This document shows, piece by piece, positions 31,741-42,890 of a stretch of DNA of 64,000 nucleotides. Source of the DNA: Limnanthes douglasii subsp. nivea (Eukaryota; Streptophyta; Magnoliopsida; Brassicales; Limnanthaceae); contig JAUPFV010000004.1 of the NCBI GenBank assembly GCA_036936605.1, forward strand, positions 91,290,334 through 91,354,333, read 5' to 3'. How positions within the stretch are numbered: position 1 is the first letter of the stretch; every line of letters begins with the position of its first letter. The notes beneath the pieces are model-generated. The model saw only the letters and a list, made by a program, of their open reading frames with translations. It had not been told where the DNA came from and made no database searches. A program made the position numbers and the translations under genes.

Positions 31741-31843
31741 GACTGTTTGAATTCGAAGAGAAGAGGGAAATGAGTTTGTTAAAAAATAGCCTCTGGTTTA
31801 AAATGTATAGTTTGTTTTAAAATTAGCCTCTGATTTACTAGTG

Positions 31844-31853
31844 TTATTTATAG
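31844..31853 (-). promoter_or_regulatory. TATA box of the acidic ORF
   Basis: CTATAAATAA on the minus strand, at a plausible distance (about 105 bp) from the ATG at 31,740. Confidence 0.6.
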
Positions 31854-32581
31854 GGAAATGAGGTAATCATTACATAGCCTCCATGTCCAATCAGCACTTT
31901 AATGGGTTCTGTACGTGATTAGATTGTTTTTTGCGTGCTCAATGCAGAAAACGTTTACCAAGGCATAAGACATAGCATGTTCGTATTCTTGAACGATATA
32001 TTTTGAATTATTTATTGTGTACCAGGCTGCGAACTGTTGTTAATGTGATATACCAGGGTTTGCTGCGAACTGTTTACTGATAAGTAAGCATATATCAAGT
32101 TAGGATGCGAATTGTTTGATGAGTATCCTGTTTCAAGACATACTAGGGATTTTCTGCGAATTGTTTGGTGGGAATTATTCGAATATTAACCAACCCTTAT
32201 ATATCAGGTTATGATGCGAAAGATTTGATAAGAAATATGCACATTTCTGAAAATGTAATTTGTTAATGTATGAACACCAAAAAATTACAATCGATGTATG
32301 TACAAGAAAAAAACATAGTGTTTTAAATCGAATCACCCATATGTCACAGTGTATTTGTTATTTAAAAAGAAATAAAACATTTCTACTCTGAAGGCAGTGA
32401 CCATATCTTTATCGTATTCTGTCTGCACAAATCCATGCTGGATAATATCTCTGGCGTATTTGCAGACAAAAATACCACAGTCCAGGGTGCCTTGTTTTCG
32501 TTGTGGGATTTTTCTTTCAGTTTTCACCTTCCACCCTGTCCTTGATTTAGGTACGAATCCTCTCTCCAACAAATATTTGAT

Positions 32582-32952
32582 CTGGTTATAATAATTAGTG
32601 TTAGGAACCAACACAAAAACAACAAACAGTTGGTGCCATACAATTCGCACATTAGGCTGCGAATTGTGTGACAACCAATCCAACATGGACATGTCAAGCA
32701 ATTCGCAGCATATGGTGCGAATTGTTTGATATCCAATCCATTTTGTCTGCAAGAATTTCGCAGCCTATTTTATTGAAATGCATCATTCAAAACGATTCGC
32801 ATCCTATGCTGCGAAATGTGTTATGGATACGTTGCGAAATCCAACTGATTTACTCACATTTCACAGAATATCTCGATTACAGTTTGCAGCATGTGTTGAT
32901 CATGCATGATTAAAAATATGGGAAAACGTAAGTGTATAGTTGGGAATATTAC
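32582..32952 (-). repeat. Intron of the KI gene with inverted motif pairs
   Basis: The intron between the His-containing and Cys-containing protease exons carries paired motifs: caattcgcac...gctgcgaattgtg (32,641-32,668), caattcgcag...ggtgcgaattgt (32,698-32,728) and gattcgcatcc...gctgcgaaatg (32,790-32,818). Each pair is separated by 6-9 bases and can form a small hairpin. Confidence 0.75.
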
Positions 32953-34481
32953 CAGTTGTGTAGGTGTCCTTGTGGTGTAATCTATGGCTTTCAGTTTAGG
33001 CAGAAGTGGATTGTAGTTTGTAATTGACCTGATGTCGACGTCAATAACGAGCAACGTCTAATGGTTTACCTGGTCCTTTGTCTCGGTGCATATTGGAATC
33101 ATGATGATGTTGGGGTTTTTGGGCGCCTTGCTAAAAGATGCATCCACCAAATTTGTTACTTCCCAGCCTGTTTTCAATATATGCTGCATCCAAGAGAGAG
33201 TACATTACAATGAGAAGATTTTCTGAAACTTTGAAATTTACCTTAGCTAAACTTACCGTAGTCATGCCCGAAATCAGTACGGTGTCATGTTGCTCTCCTT
33301 CAGCTTTAGTGCATGGAACTTTGAAGTCTGCTTCTTCGAGTATCTTTCGAATCCAAGCGTCGATAACCTAAGAAATGAGTTGTTTATTTATGTTAAATAT
33401 ACAAGACATATTTGAAACATTAAAAATAGAATTGGTTGACAATTGGACACCTTTACGTCCAACTCAAGTTGTAAAGGTAGTGCCATCACATCACTCGCTT
33501 GCACTCCGATTCCGTATGTAAATTTGGACTCTGGTAACTGCCATACCACTGGATCAGGGGTGTCGCTCTCGTAGGATTTAACTAACTGTATTTTGTGGTA
33601 TTCTGCGACATCGATACGGTCAGTTACTTTTGTTTTCTTTGGCCAGTCGCTGTAGTCTACTTTTGGCGGTTCCCGTACTGTTATATATATCTCTTCCTCT
33701 TCCTCTGCCACTGGAGGCTGTGTTGGTGTCAGTAGATTAAAATTTGGCTCATCTGTCTCTTTACTTGGCTCGACCTTACTAAATAACAAAAATCAAAAGT
33801 AGAAGGGTGTCAGTCATTATAATGTTAACGACCCTAAACAGTTCGCATGCTAACATGTGAACTGTTAGTTCTAGTTGAATACACTTCAGAGTATCTATCA
33901 GGGTAGCATGCGAACTGTTCGAGGTTCCACTGAACAGGTCGCATGCTACCCTGATATTCGTTTGTAACATTGAAAATAGATCACACAATTCTCATGTTAT
34001 GATGCGAAATCATTATAAGTAGCCCTTACTGCACGGTCAGCGACAACCAATGTCGTTGACTTGTTCGGCATAAGATCTGGATCGTGTCGGCAGAGATCAT
34101 TAAAGTCATCCTCCGACATGTTCTCCAAAGACCGTTGTATTATAGAATCGTAATATACATTATCAATTTCATTTAAAAATGTCTGTGAAACTTGAGTGTA
34201 AATACCATCCACAAAAGCATTGGGTAAACCTACTGTATTATCGTTTGACTCTGGAGCTTGCAGTTGATTTGTTACTGGTGCTACAGTTTCACGTTGGCTT
34301 AGCAATTCTGACTTTGTGCACACCACCGTTGGTCTTTGAGGTGCATATGCATATGTGGTGTTGTCTTCTAAGGATGGTCCTTCCTGGCTGAGTAGTCCCG
34401 TCTTCTCACAGGGATGGACATGTTCTGACTCTTGCGGTGCTATCTCTTGCGTTAGCCTTTCTCTCTTTGACAACGCTATCT

Positions 34482-34716
34482 GTTGCCGCTGTTGTTGTTC
34501 TTGTTGTCTTCGTTGTTCTTGTTGCTATTGTTGTTGAAGTTGTTTATGCTGCTGTTGCTGTTGTTGGTGTTGTTGTTGTTGTTGGTGTTGAACTTGTTGT
34601 TGTTGCTGTTGTTCGTGTTGAACTTGTTGCTGATGGTGTTGTTGTTGGTGTTGTTGTTGTTGTTATTGCTGGTGTTGAACTTGTTGCTGCTGTTGCTGCT
34701 GTTGTTGTTCTTTGGC
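34482..34716 (-). repeat. CAA/CAG microsatellite encoding a Gln/His-rich tract inside the KI gene
   Basis: About 235 bp of TTG/CTG triplets on the plus strand reads as about 75 Gln with some His, Val and Glu on the coding strand, in frame with both flanks. Two in-frame TAA codons (CAA changed) interrupt it. It occupies the position where the other KI copies encode a conserved domain. Confidence 0.85.
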
Positions 34717-34931
34717 AGAGAACCTCTCAACGAGATACTGAATGATCGAGTAGAATTTCTTCTTTGGCAGCTCTACCTCATTACAAATTTCGAAAGCTGT
34801 TTTAAAAAATGTGTAGAAAGGTGTGTTTCTTGCAGCTTCAATGTGGGCACGAGTAATACCCATCTCTTTAAGTAGCTTCAGAAGGCTCACCAACCCTGAT
34901 CTGTAGTAGCTAGGTTTTGTTGTCATACTTC

Positions 34932-35800
34932 CTGCACAAACACAAATCAGTTGGAGTGTCACAAACTTTGCATCACAAGCTGCGAACTTCATATCTTATC
35001 AGTTAAAATGTCACACGATTCACATGACAAGCTGCGAATTGCCTATATATCAATAGAGTTTTTACAAGCCATTCCCATGCTGGCATGCGAATCATTTATA
35101 AACACAAGCTGCGAAATGCATGACATAAAAATTGAATCGAGCTGAGAATTGCTTGCATAATTGGTGATAAAGATGCGAACTCTACTACAGCCCACACGTA
35201 CAGGCTGTGAACTGTTCTATTTTTTACATGCATGTTGCAGGGATCTGGGAAATATTGAAACAACTCCAAAATCAACAATCAACTACCTAATGCACATCTA
35301 ACATACATCATAGTTCTCAGGAAAGTATTAACATTACATGCAACTAAACTTCTACCCTGCGTTCGACGATAAACCCAGAAATTGAGTAACTATCATCACT
35401 AAATACTTCATTCCAGTATAAAAAGCAACGCCTATCGTGAAATAACAGAAAATAGTGGTTCGAATTCATCAAAAACGCAAAAAAGTACACTTTCTACGAT
35501 AATGCATACCTGTTTACTTCTAAACGCTATCCTATTCACCGGTCGGAGAACACTTGACGGAATCTTCCTCGAACAAAAGGTGGTTACTCGTTGGACTGAG
35601 TAAAAGACGGTGACCGGTGCGATTCCGTTGAAGGTGCGAATGGCGACTGATTTCGAACGTTGAGAAGCTGTAGGGGTTTTGGGTTTGAGAGAGAGAGTAT
35701 CACGAAGTCGAATGTTTTCTGGTGAGTAACTAAAAATAGACGTGTTTTTGGTTTGTTTAGGGTCATGGGAAGGTGGAAAAAGTGGGGTTGAAGTGAAAAA
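34932..35800 (-). other. Leader exon and intron 1 of the MULE2 KI gene
   Basis: A leader exon (about 35,800-35,510) ends at donor ggtatgcatt (intron from 35,509). The acceptor tttgtgcag precedes GAAGTATG at 34,931. The MULE3 copy has the same arrangement with the same GAAGTATG, so the structure is conserved. The intron (34,932-35,509) contains the TGCGAA motif at about 34,980, 35,031, 35,088, 35,113 and 35,171. Confidence 0.65.
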
Positions 35801-35934
35801 TGAGTATATATAGTCGATGGGTATTTTTGTCCATTTTTTAGTCGAGGTACTAAGTAACACTATCCAAAATTTGGATACTACCGGATAATAAGATACTTGA
35901 GTGGGTATTTACCGGTAGTTTTCTCTATAAGTTT

Positions 35935-36304
35935 TACTCGGTTTTACGGTTTCGGGTTTTGATGATAAAAAGCCGTAGCTTTTATTGTTTTTATACATGA
36001 AATTGTCGAATACAATTTAAGATAACTAAAATGTTGTTTTACGTTACAAAATTTTGGGTTTTTTGAGTTGACAAATTGTGGATTTCCATTACAACCAAGA
36101 TAGAAAAAAATCATATTTTGATATGAATTTTCATCTTATCTTTTTTTTTTAAACTAATTTTAATTTTCTAATTTATCATTTTCGCTTTAACTAATTCCAA
36201 CCATGTCATTTACTCCTTAAAATTGTCTATAATCTGAAAATCCTCAAAAAATTACCCTAAACACTAACTATTTATTACCCTAAAACAAATATTCCACGGC
36301 TCAA
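35935..36304. other. Host spacer right of MULE2
   Basis: AT-rich DNA without ORFs. With the MULE2 insertion removed, it joins the sequence ending at 27,469. Nothing further recognised. Confidence 0.4.
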
Positions 36305-36735
36305 ATCCATAAAATCGATTTTGTTTTGAAAAACATGATTTTGGCATTATTTTAGGCTTTGTTTTCATAGATTAATGTTGTAAAGTTTTGTTACACGCAA
36401 ACCGTCGATTTGGCTTTGATTTTGTTGGAAATGGTACTGTTTCGATAGATTTAGGGTTTGGCTGTGTGTAGGTGTTCGTCGCACGCGATCCTGCTACTAG
36501 ATTTGTCTTAGTCGCATGAACGTGCAACCAGGATGGGTACCTGTCGCATGCGACAGTAGTACTTATATGGTCGCATGCGACAAAACCCATTTTAATTAAA
36601 AAAAAATTAAAAATCTAATTGAATAATAAATACTAAGAAAAAAATAGAAAAAAATAATTATATTTAATTATTTAAAAGAGAATAAAATGAGTTTAAAGAC
36701 TAAAATATGGTAAAAGTGAATATTAGATAATAAAT
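36305..36735. repeat. Left copy of a ~430-bp inverted repeat
   Basis: It aligns in inverted orientation with 47,371-47,755 over nearly its whole length, with moderate divergence and small indels. Landmarks are the block around 36,370-36,440 (complement near 47,640-47,700), the GTCGCATGCGAC region at 36,541-36,581, and the AT-rich inner end. It includes a perfect 16-bp palindrome CTGTCGCATGCGACAG at 36,541-36,556. No target duplication could be identified outside the pair. Confidence 0.85.
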
Positions 36736-36742
36736 AACGATA

Positions 36743-37117
36743 ATGAACAATGAACATATGATTGACACCGACAGAGAAGACTCTTCGGGTGAGAATCGAA
36801 ATAAGAACAATTCCCATGACCGAGGCCATCGAGAACTTAAACCAGTTTGGGAAGTAAAAATAAGGATCAAGCGTCATTCAAAACAGGATCGGGAAAATTC
36901 CATCGATTTCACTACTGATAAATCTTCGGGTAGAGAATCCCAACGTAGAATCAGACGCAATAAGCTGACAGGAAAGAGTAGATCCCGACGCAATAGAGGA
37001 AGGCTGTTCAACTCTCCAAAACACAAAAGGGACAACACTGAAAAAATAACACCGAACTCTCACGAGAAAGAGGAAATGGTGACAGCAAGTAAGGAAGAGC
37101 GGGTAGTATTGCCTTAA
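36743..37117 (+). CDS. Basic 124-aa ORF at the 5' side of the retroelement
   Basis: It is open from ATG to TAA and rich in Lys, Arg, Asn and Ser (for example RRIRRNKLTGKSRSRRNRGR). It most likely represents the N-terminal part of a gag polyprotein separated from the rest by a stop. No family motif is recognised. Confidence 0.4.
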   Translation: MNNEHMIDTDREDSSGENRNKNNSHDRGHRELKPVWEVKIRIKRHSKQDRENSIDFTTDKSSGRESQRRIRRNKLTGKSRSRRNRGRLFNSPKHKRDNTEKITPNSHEKEEMVTASKEERVVLP

Positions 37118-37164
37118 GTTCAATGGCAACCGTCGGGAAGCCAAACACACGGGTACAGGGTTAG

Positions 37165-38608
37165 CAACCAGTTCATCAATCCAAATAATGAGGGACTGTA
37201 CGGGATTTTCACTAAAGGCCTCGGTGGTGGCGCTTTTAGATTTGGACTTAATTGGAGAGCATCTCCATTGTTGGATGAAATATTGTCCGGTCATCTCCCG
37301 AAAAGATTTGACATATCAAAGCTGGAAAAGTACGACGACAAAAAGGATCCAGATAATCATTTGGAGGCCTTCAAGAACTTTATGTTAAGTTTCGATAACG
37401 ATGACAAGCTTTTGTGCCGAACCTTTTAAATGACTTTCAAAGATCGGGCCTCCAAACGGTGTAACAGGTTGCCGCAAGGCTGCATTAAAAACTTGGGGAT
37501 GTTCTGGGTAATATTTTGGCAATAGTTTGTTGGAAGCAAGAGCTTCCGAGAAAATAGATACACGATTGTCAACTGCAGGCAAAAGGTGGGAGAAAGCCTT
37601 AACGATTATACCAGGCGTTTCATGGATGTTAAAACAGATCTCAGCCATTGCGAAGAAAATGTGGCATTTCCGGGACCGATGTAGCAAGCTGTGACTAAAA
37701 ATCAGGCGTTTACCTTTTCCTCTCTTTTAGCTAAGGTGGAAAAACATATATTAATTGAGGAGACAGAGGCGTCCGAACTTGCAGCCCAAATCTAGCAGAG
37801 CGCGCGGGCCTTGATCGTTACTAAGCAGAATACTCAGTCTAGCTATGTCCCGCAGCCTCAACCAATTAACACACTTCCCCCAAGCGCTCAGCCTAACCCG
37901 ATCAAAACCCAAGCATCCCAGATACAGAAGGTCAAGCAGAACAATCAAGTGATCATCCGACCCATTTCCAACAAGTGGATCCAACCCGCCTACTTTGCCG
38001 ACCTGACCGAATGTGTGTCAACCATCTACGAAAAGACCAAAAAGAGTGGAATCTACCAAATACCATTTCCCATCCCGACCCCTCGGGAGAGCAGGAATAA
38101 TCGATATTGTAGATACCAAGAAGACGTAGGGCAAGACACAAAGGATTGTATCTTTTTGAAAAAGAAAATACAGATGCTAGTGGAGAATGAGAAGTTGCTT
38201 GAGTACGTGAAGAAACGGGCGCAACAACGAGTTGCATCAAAAGAAATAATGGTAGTACAGAAACCGGAAACGACGATGGCCATAACAGTGGTGACAGATC
38301 TTTTTGGTGTTTATGTGGAATACCTAGATCCCGACGTCAATCAAAATGTCATTGGGGTCATCGAAGAAGAAGTTATGGAATGCTGGAAGAAGGTAAGTAG
38401 TCTCTGTCAGGTTTTTGAGTCTTTGACGATCTTTGGAGGCGATTCCATGGCAGGGATTACCAATTCTTCTCGAAAACGACACATCGTGAATTTGGCAACT
38501 CAGTTGGAGTCTCGGACATCTCCTCATCCGCGCGGGAGTCCATCACCAATCCTGCACTTCGACGACGATGATATGAGGGAGCAGGCCCTCATGAAGAAAC
38601 TGTCATAA
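37165..38608 (+). pseudogene. gag of the Tat-like retroelement
   Basis: Frame-shifted blocks spell gag features: LPKRFDISKLEKYDDKKDPDNHLEAF at about 37,300-37,370 (pattern P..F....L..YDG..DP..H...F), then an open block 37,811-38,608 containing RNNRYCRYQEDVGQDTKDC and FLKKKIQMLVENEKLLEYVKKR, like the zinc-knuckle-free end of plant Ty3/gypsy gag. It is interrupted by several frameshifts before 37,811. Confidence 0.65.
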
Positions 38609-40500
38609 TTGGGGCGAAAATCACGGGAGATGAATTTCGCCGTATACTTGGGGACACCGAAAGTTCTGCGAATATAATCTTTTCGTCTACTTTTGCTCAG
38701 TTTAAGAAACCGCGAGTAATTTCAAGGTCAGATTGGACTGTTGTTGGGTTCACAGGGTCAAGAGCAGTGGTAATTGGCAAATTTTAAGGCATTGTGCATC
38801 TCGGCTACGAACCGTTCAAAAATGTGGTCACGGTTCTATTCGTGGTAGTTCACGCGCCCGATTCGCATAATGCAATTTTTGGAAGATCATGGCTGTCACG
38901 AATGCACACGGTGGCATCCACAATTCATCAGTGTTTGAAATACGCGGTCGACAACAATGTAGGAGTCGTGAGAAGTAGTTAGAAGGCAGCCCAAGAATGC
39001 TACCGTGCCGCGCTGGCACCAAAGGGCGACCAAGAAATGATACAGGAAAAAGACTAGCAATTAGTGGGGCTTCCTTTGGGGTCACTACCGATAGACGATC
39101 CCCGAGAAGCCCCCGGCCTGGTAACTACCAATGAAGATTGTGAAAATTACAAGTTTACAGAAGGAAAAATCTTGAAGTTCGGAGCCAATTTATCACCAAA
39201 CTTTCGGGAGAAGTTGATTTCGTTGCTGGAGGAAATGTTACATTTATTCGCTTGGTGTTCGGAAGATGTAACCAGGGTTCCAGATGATCTAATTATTCAC
39301 AGTTTAGCAGTTAACCGAAACATCCGACCTATTTCACAGAAGCGCCAGACCTTCTCACCAGAAAAAACAGAGATTATACTACGGGAAGTTGAAAGGATGT
39401 TAAGCGTCGGGCACATCAAAGAGTCCAAATATCCACTGTGGACATCCAACCCTGTTTTGGTCAAAGAAAAATGGAAAGTGGAAGATGTGTGTGGACTTTA
39501 CGGACCTCAACAGAGCATTCCCCAAGGATCCGTTTCCGATGTCGAGAATCGATCAGTTGGTTGATTCACGTTAGAAAACAAGTTACTTTCTTTCATGGAT
39601 GCGTACGCATGATACAATCAGATCAAGTTAAACCTGACCGACCAAGAAAACACGACTTTCATAACCGGGTGAGGGCTATACATCTACAAGGTCATGCCGT
39701 TCACGCTGAAAAACACAGGCGCAACGTATCAGAGTTTAGTAAACAAGGCATTCGAGAAGCAGATCGGGAGAAACGTGTAAGTTTACATTGACGACACGCT
39801 CGTCAAAAGTGAGACCGACGATAACCATCTTGCTGATTTGAAAGAAACCTTCGATAGCCTATGGGATATAAACCTCAAGCTAAACCCTGAGAAATACTCT
39901 TTCGGCGTTCAGTCAGGAAAGTTTTTATGTTTCTTAGTCAGTGAAAAAAGGATTGTAGCAGACCCGAGCCAGTTGCAACCTTTGACTAGCATGACATCTC
40001 AGAGGAATGTTAAAGAAATTCAGATACTAACTGGGAGGTTGGCAGCTTTAAATCGATTCATCTCCTGTTCCTCTGACCAATGTGCCCCATTTTTTCAGGT
40101 TCTGAGAAATGCTATAGCTTTCGCGTGGACATCAGCTTGCAAAGAGGCTTTCGTAGGGTTCAAGAATTACTTGTTATCCCCTAACCTTTTAACAAATCCC
40201 CTGAATGGAGAAATTTAGTTTTTGTATATAGCAGTTTCTGATTATGCAATAAGTGCAGCTTTGGTCAGCGAGTCAGGGGCCCTAGTTACCACGACGCGAA
40301 AGATGCGACCATACTTCCAGGCTCATTCGATGGTTATCAGAACATCATTTAATTCTCAACTACGTATTGCAATGGCCAGACATATCTGGATGAATGTCCA
40401 AAGGGCCGGTCGAATTGGGCGATATTGATTTTGATTTTGAACTACGAACGACTATAAAGGGCCAAACTTTAGGTGATTTCTTGGTAGAGTTTTATTTGAG
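38609..40500 (+). pseudogene. Protease, reverse transcriptase and RNase H region
   Basis: The protease reads FRRILGDTESSANIIF, where DTGS is expected, and FGRSWLSRMHTVASTIHQ follows. Reverse transcriptase begins in the open block 39,064-39,564 (HLFAWCSEDVTRVPDDLIIH, RQTFSPEKTEIILREV). After a frameshift the downstream parts appear in different frames, with YIDD preserved near 39,783-39,794 and LNPEKYSFGVQSGKFL after it. RNase H traces follow to about 40,430. Multiple stops show it is dead. Confidence 0.75.
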
Positions 40501-40545
40501 CCGGCTAGAAGAAGTAAAATTTCTCGAGAACAGTAGACCAAAAGA

Positions 40546-42270
40546 ATGGGTAGTCTGAATGATGGAGGATCAAATAGCAGCAGATCCGGGGTGGGCGTAC
40601 AGATAACCACACCTTTGGGAATAATGATGCATCAGAAAATACCCGTTTTGGTTTCACCACATCCAATAACGAGGCTGAATACGAGGCCGCTAGCTGGTTT
40701 GAGATTGGCGCAAGTATGTGGTTCCAGACATGTACATCTCATTAGTGATTCTCAATTACTAATAAACCAAGCGTCGGGTGCATCAAAAGCAAAAAAAGAG
40801 TATCTGGTTCAGTACCTGGCTGCGATGCGCGTATTGGCTGCCACTTTTACCAAAGTAACTTACAAATACGTTCCCAGAGGCGAAAACATGATCGTGAACT
40901 CCCTCGCGTTAGCGTCTTGTTCGAACAACTACTCATGGATAATAACTCAAGAAAATCCTTCAATCATTAAGAGAATAGAGCTAGACAACCGACCCAAAAT
41001 CGCTTGCCAGATATCTTTGATAGCCTTGTCGGACTGGAGAAGAGATATTATAAATTTTCTAACAGAGGATTCCTTACCAGAAAATAGAGCGTCGGCAAGA
41101 AAAATACAAAACAAAGCGCGGGGATATGTGCTTTTGGGAGATGTACTTTACAAGAAGTCTTTTAGCAGACCGTTAGTGAGATGTTTGGGAACGAACGAAT
41201 CACAAATAATTTTGTCCGAGCTTCACGACGGAGAAGGGGCTGCTCATTGCGGCTTCAAAGCATTAATAAGGAGGGTATTCCTTGCAGGATTCTATTGGTC
41301 GACCATAACCGCCGATGCGAAAAGCATAGCGAAAACTTGCGATACTTGTCAGAGGTTTGCAAATATAATTCATACGCCTGCTGTTTCCATGGAATCAATC
41401 TCACAGGGCCTCTCTTTTGACCGATGGGAATCGATCTGGTAGGGCCATTACCGATGGCATCTGGCGGAAGGCAGATGATAGTAGTTGCAGTGGATTACTT
41501 CTCCAATTGGGTCCAGGCTGAGCCATTGTCAGGAACGAAGACTAAAGATATCATCAAATTCATTTGGTCAAACATCTATTGTAAATATGGGGTTCCCCAG
41601 AGACTCACCATAGACAACGAACCGCAGTTTGATAGCAATGAAATGAAGTCTGTTTGCTCGTCCTATAGAATCAGGAAATGATTTTTCGGCACCTTTCCAC
41701 CCGCAGGTCACAAATCAGACTATTATAGACAGACTCAAGAAAAAATTAGAAGGAAAAGCTGGCAAATGGCCGGACTAGTTGCAAGAAGTGCTTTGGGCCT
41801 ACCACACAACTCTCCGAGCGGAAACTCAAGAATCACCTTACGCTTTTGTTTATAGAATGGATGCGGTGACTCCTGTCGATACAATCTTCCCCTCCATCAG
41901 GGCCGAGAACTATGACGAGAACAATAATGTAGACGACCGATCTTTGGCTCTTGATTTGGTAGAGGAAGCAAAGTCGATTATAGTTAAATTCACTACACTA
42001 CCAGACCCTGATGAGGAGTCGATATGCGTCGAGAGTTCGACGACGAGAGTTCAAGGTCGGAGATATGGTTTTGAGAAGAGTTTTTCTGCATACTAAGGAC
42101 AAAAGCCTCGGTTAGCTCGCACCAAATTGGGAAGGTCCATATTAAGTCGTGGAGAAAGTCAAGAATGACACCTACATGCTCCAAGAAAAGCATGGTCGAC
42201 TATTGAGACTCCCCTGGAATATAGGGCATTTAAAGATTTATTTGGATTAAATTTACAGTTTCCGTTATGA
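40546..42270 (+). pseudogene. Second RNase H and integrase region
   Basis: The open block 40,546-41,442 includes an archaeal-type RNase H (LISDSQLLINQ...YVPRGENMIVNSLALAS) and the integrase zinc module (AAHCGFKALIRRVFLAGFYW...CDTCQRFANI). The integrase core continues at 41,424-41,681 (GIDLVGPLP, VVAVDYFSNWVQAEPL, then a DNEPQF segment where DNGxQF is usual) and 41,779-42,096 (VLWAYHTTLRAETQESPYAF). Homology fades near 42,270. The second RNase H is characteristic of Tat elements. Confidence 0.8.
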
Positions 42271-42489
42271 TTAATTAGAAATGTGTAAAAAAAATTGATC
42301 GGATGTGTACTCTTTCCTAACTTGGTGGCGCGAGGAAGTTTTAATGAGGCATCCATGGAAACTGATCTGTTTAATCAACACTTTTTGCTTTTAAAATTAC
42401 GGAGGCATTATTAATGGAAATTCCATCAACTAACGAGTTGATAGACGTAATCCTTGAGTTCAGTAGTCGAATTTTTTTGATTGTCAAAT

Positions 42490-42890
42490 ATATCTACATG
42501 TTATACCAAACCTTAACAGGTTTTTCAGTTCTTAACCGATCACAAATTATCCCGATCTAAAAAAAAAAAATTTAAATTGTCAAATTGATCTACATGTTAT
42601 ACCAAACCTTAACCAGTTTTCAGTTCTTAACTGATCTACAAATTATCCCGATCTAAAAAAGGGAAATTTTCGATTGATAAATTGATCTACATGTTATACC
42701 AAACCTTAACCGGTTTTTCAGTTCTTAACTAATCTACAAATTATCCCGATCTAAAAAGGAAAATTTTCAATTGATAAGTTGTCTACATATTATGCCAAAC
42801 CTTACCCGGTTTTTCAGATTTTAACTGATCCACAAGTTATCACGAACTTAGGTTGATCTACGTTTATCCCGACCCTAAAATTCAGTTTAA
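42490..42890. repeat. Tandem repeats of ~97 bp (four units plus a partial)
   Basis: Units begin near 42,493, 42,590, 42,687 and 42,783 with ctacatgttataccaaacct and contain ttttcagttcttaac and aattatcccgatctaaaa. The last is partial and diverged. They lie directly downstream of the integrase, as in other Tat-lineage elements. Confidence 0.85.

Larger units (their letters stand above)
30640..32225. repeat. Dispersed TTCGCA/TGCGAA motif array in the MULE2 spacer
   Basis: Around the acidic ORF (31,288-31,740), which is free of it, the motif recurs as (a/g)(c/t)TGCGAAtTGT or its complement. Copies lie at about 30,646, 30,660, 30,790, 30,850, 30,883, 30,895, 30,909, 31,017, 31,067, 31,079, 32,031, 32,063, 32,105, 32,153 and 32,213. 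Neighbouring words such as atatcagg and accaggac recur with it. Confidence 0.8.
32333..34931 (-). pseudogene. Kaonashi-type ULP1-like cysteine protease gene of MULE2
   Basis: Blocks, in order of translation: ATG at 34,926 (MTTKPSYYRSGLVSLLKLL) to VERFSAKE at about 34,716; a Gln-rich tract to 34,482; 34,473-33,997; 33,789 to about 33,420 with acidic EEEEE and SKFTYGIGVQASDVM; exon 33,367-33,257; exon 33,183-32,953; exon 32,581-32,333. The last two hold the C48 (Ulp1) protease parts: VNH then a stop where HW is expected (His 33,061-33,063; TAG 33,058-33,060), and QGTLDCGIFVCKY with the active-site Cys at 32,477-32,479 and its Gln. Family members cleave SUMO-like modifiers; a role in transposition is unproven. 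Two more stops lie in the Gln tract. The region FGxKxVxLTxxDVKVI, present in the other two KI copies, is absent. Confidence 0.8.
27470..35925. mobile_element. MULE2: full-length, inactivated Kaonashi-type Mutator-like element
   Basis: The 8,456-bp element is flanked by perfect 9-bp repeats, tataagttt at 27,461-27,469 and 35,926-35,934. The left end (gggaaactgcactt...ccactcaactat) and the complement of the right end (gagaaaactaccgg...ccactcaagtat) are diverged inverted termini. The right end closely matches the left end of the element starting at 62,077. It holds a plus-strand transposase, a minus-strand acidic ORF and a minus-strand KI/ULP1-like gene, the two main genes converging. All three reading frames carry stop codons, so it is non-autonomous today. 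Confidence 0.9.

Noticed and set aside
34483..34875. Long plus-strand Leu/Val-rich frames
   Set aside because: They are the complement of the CAA/CAG repeat inside the minus-strand KI gene and have no meaning of their own.
42490..42890. 97-bp tandem array as a CRISPR array
   Set aside because: Units are contiguous without unique spacers, in a plant retroelement.
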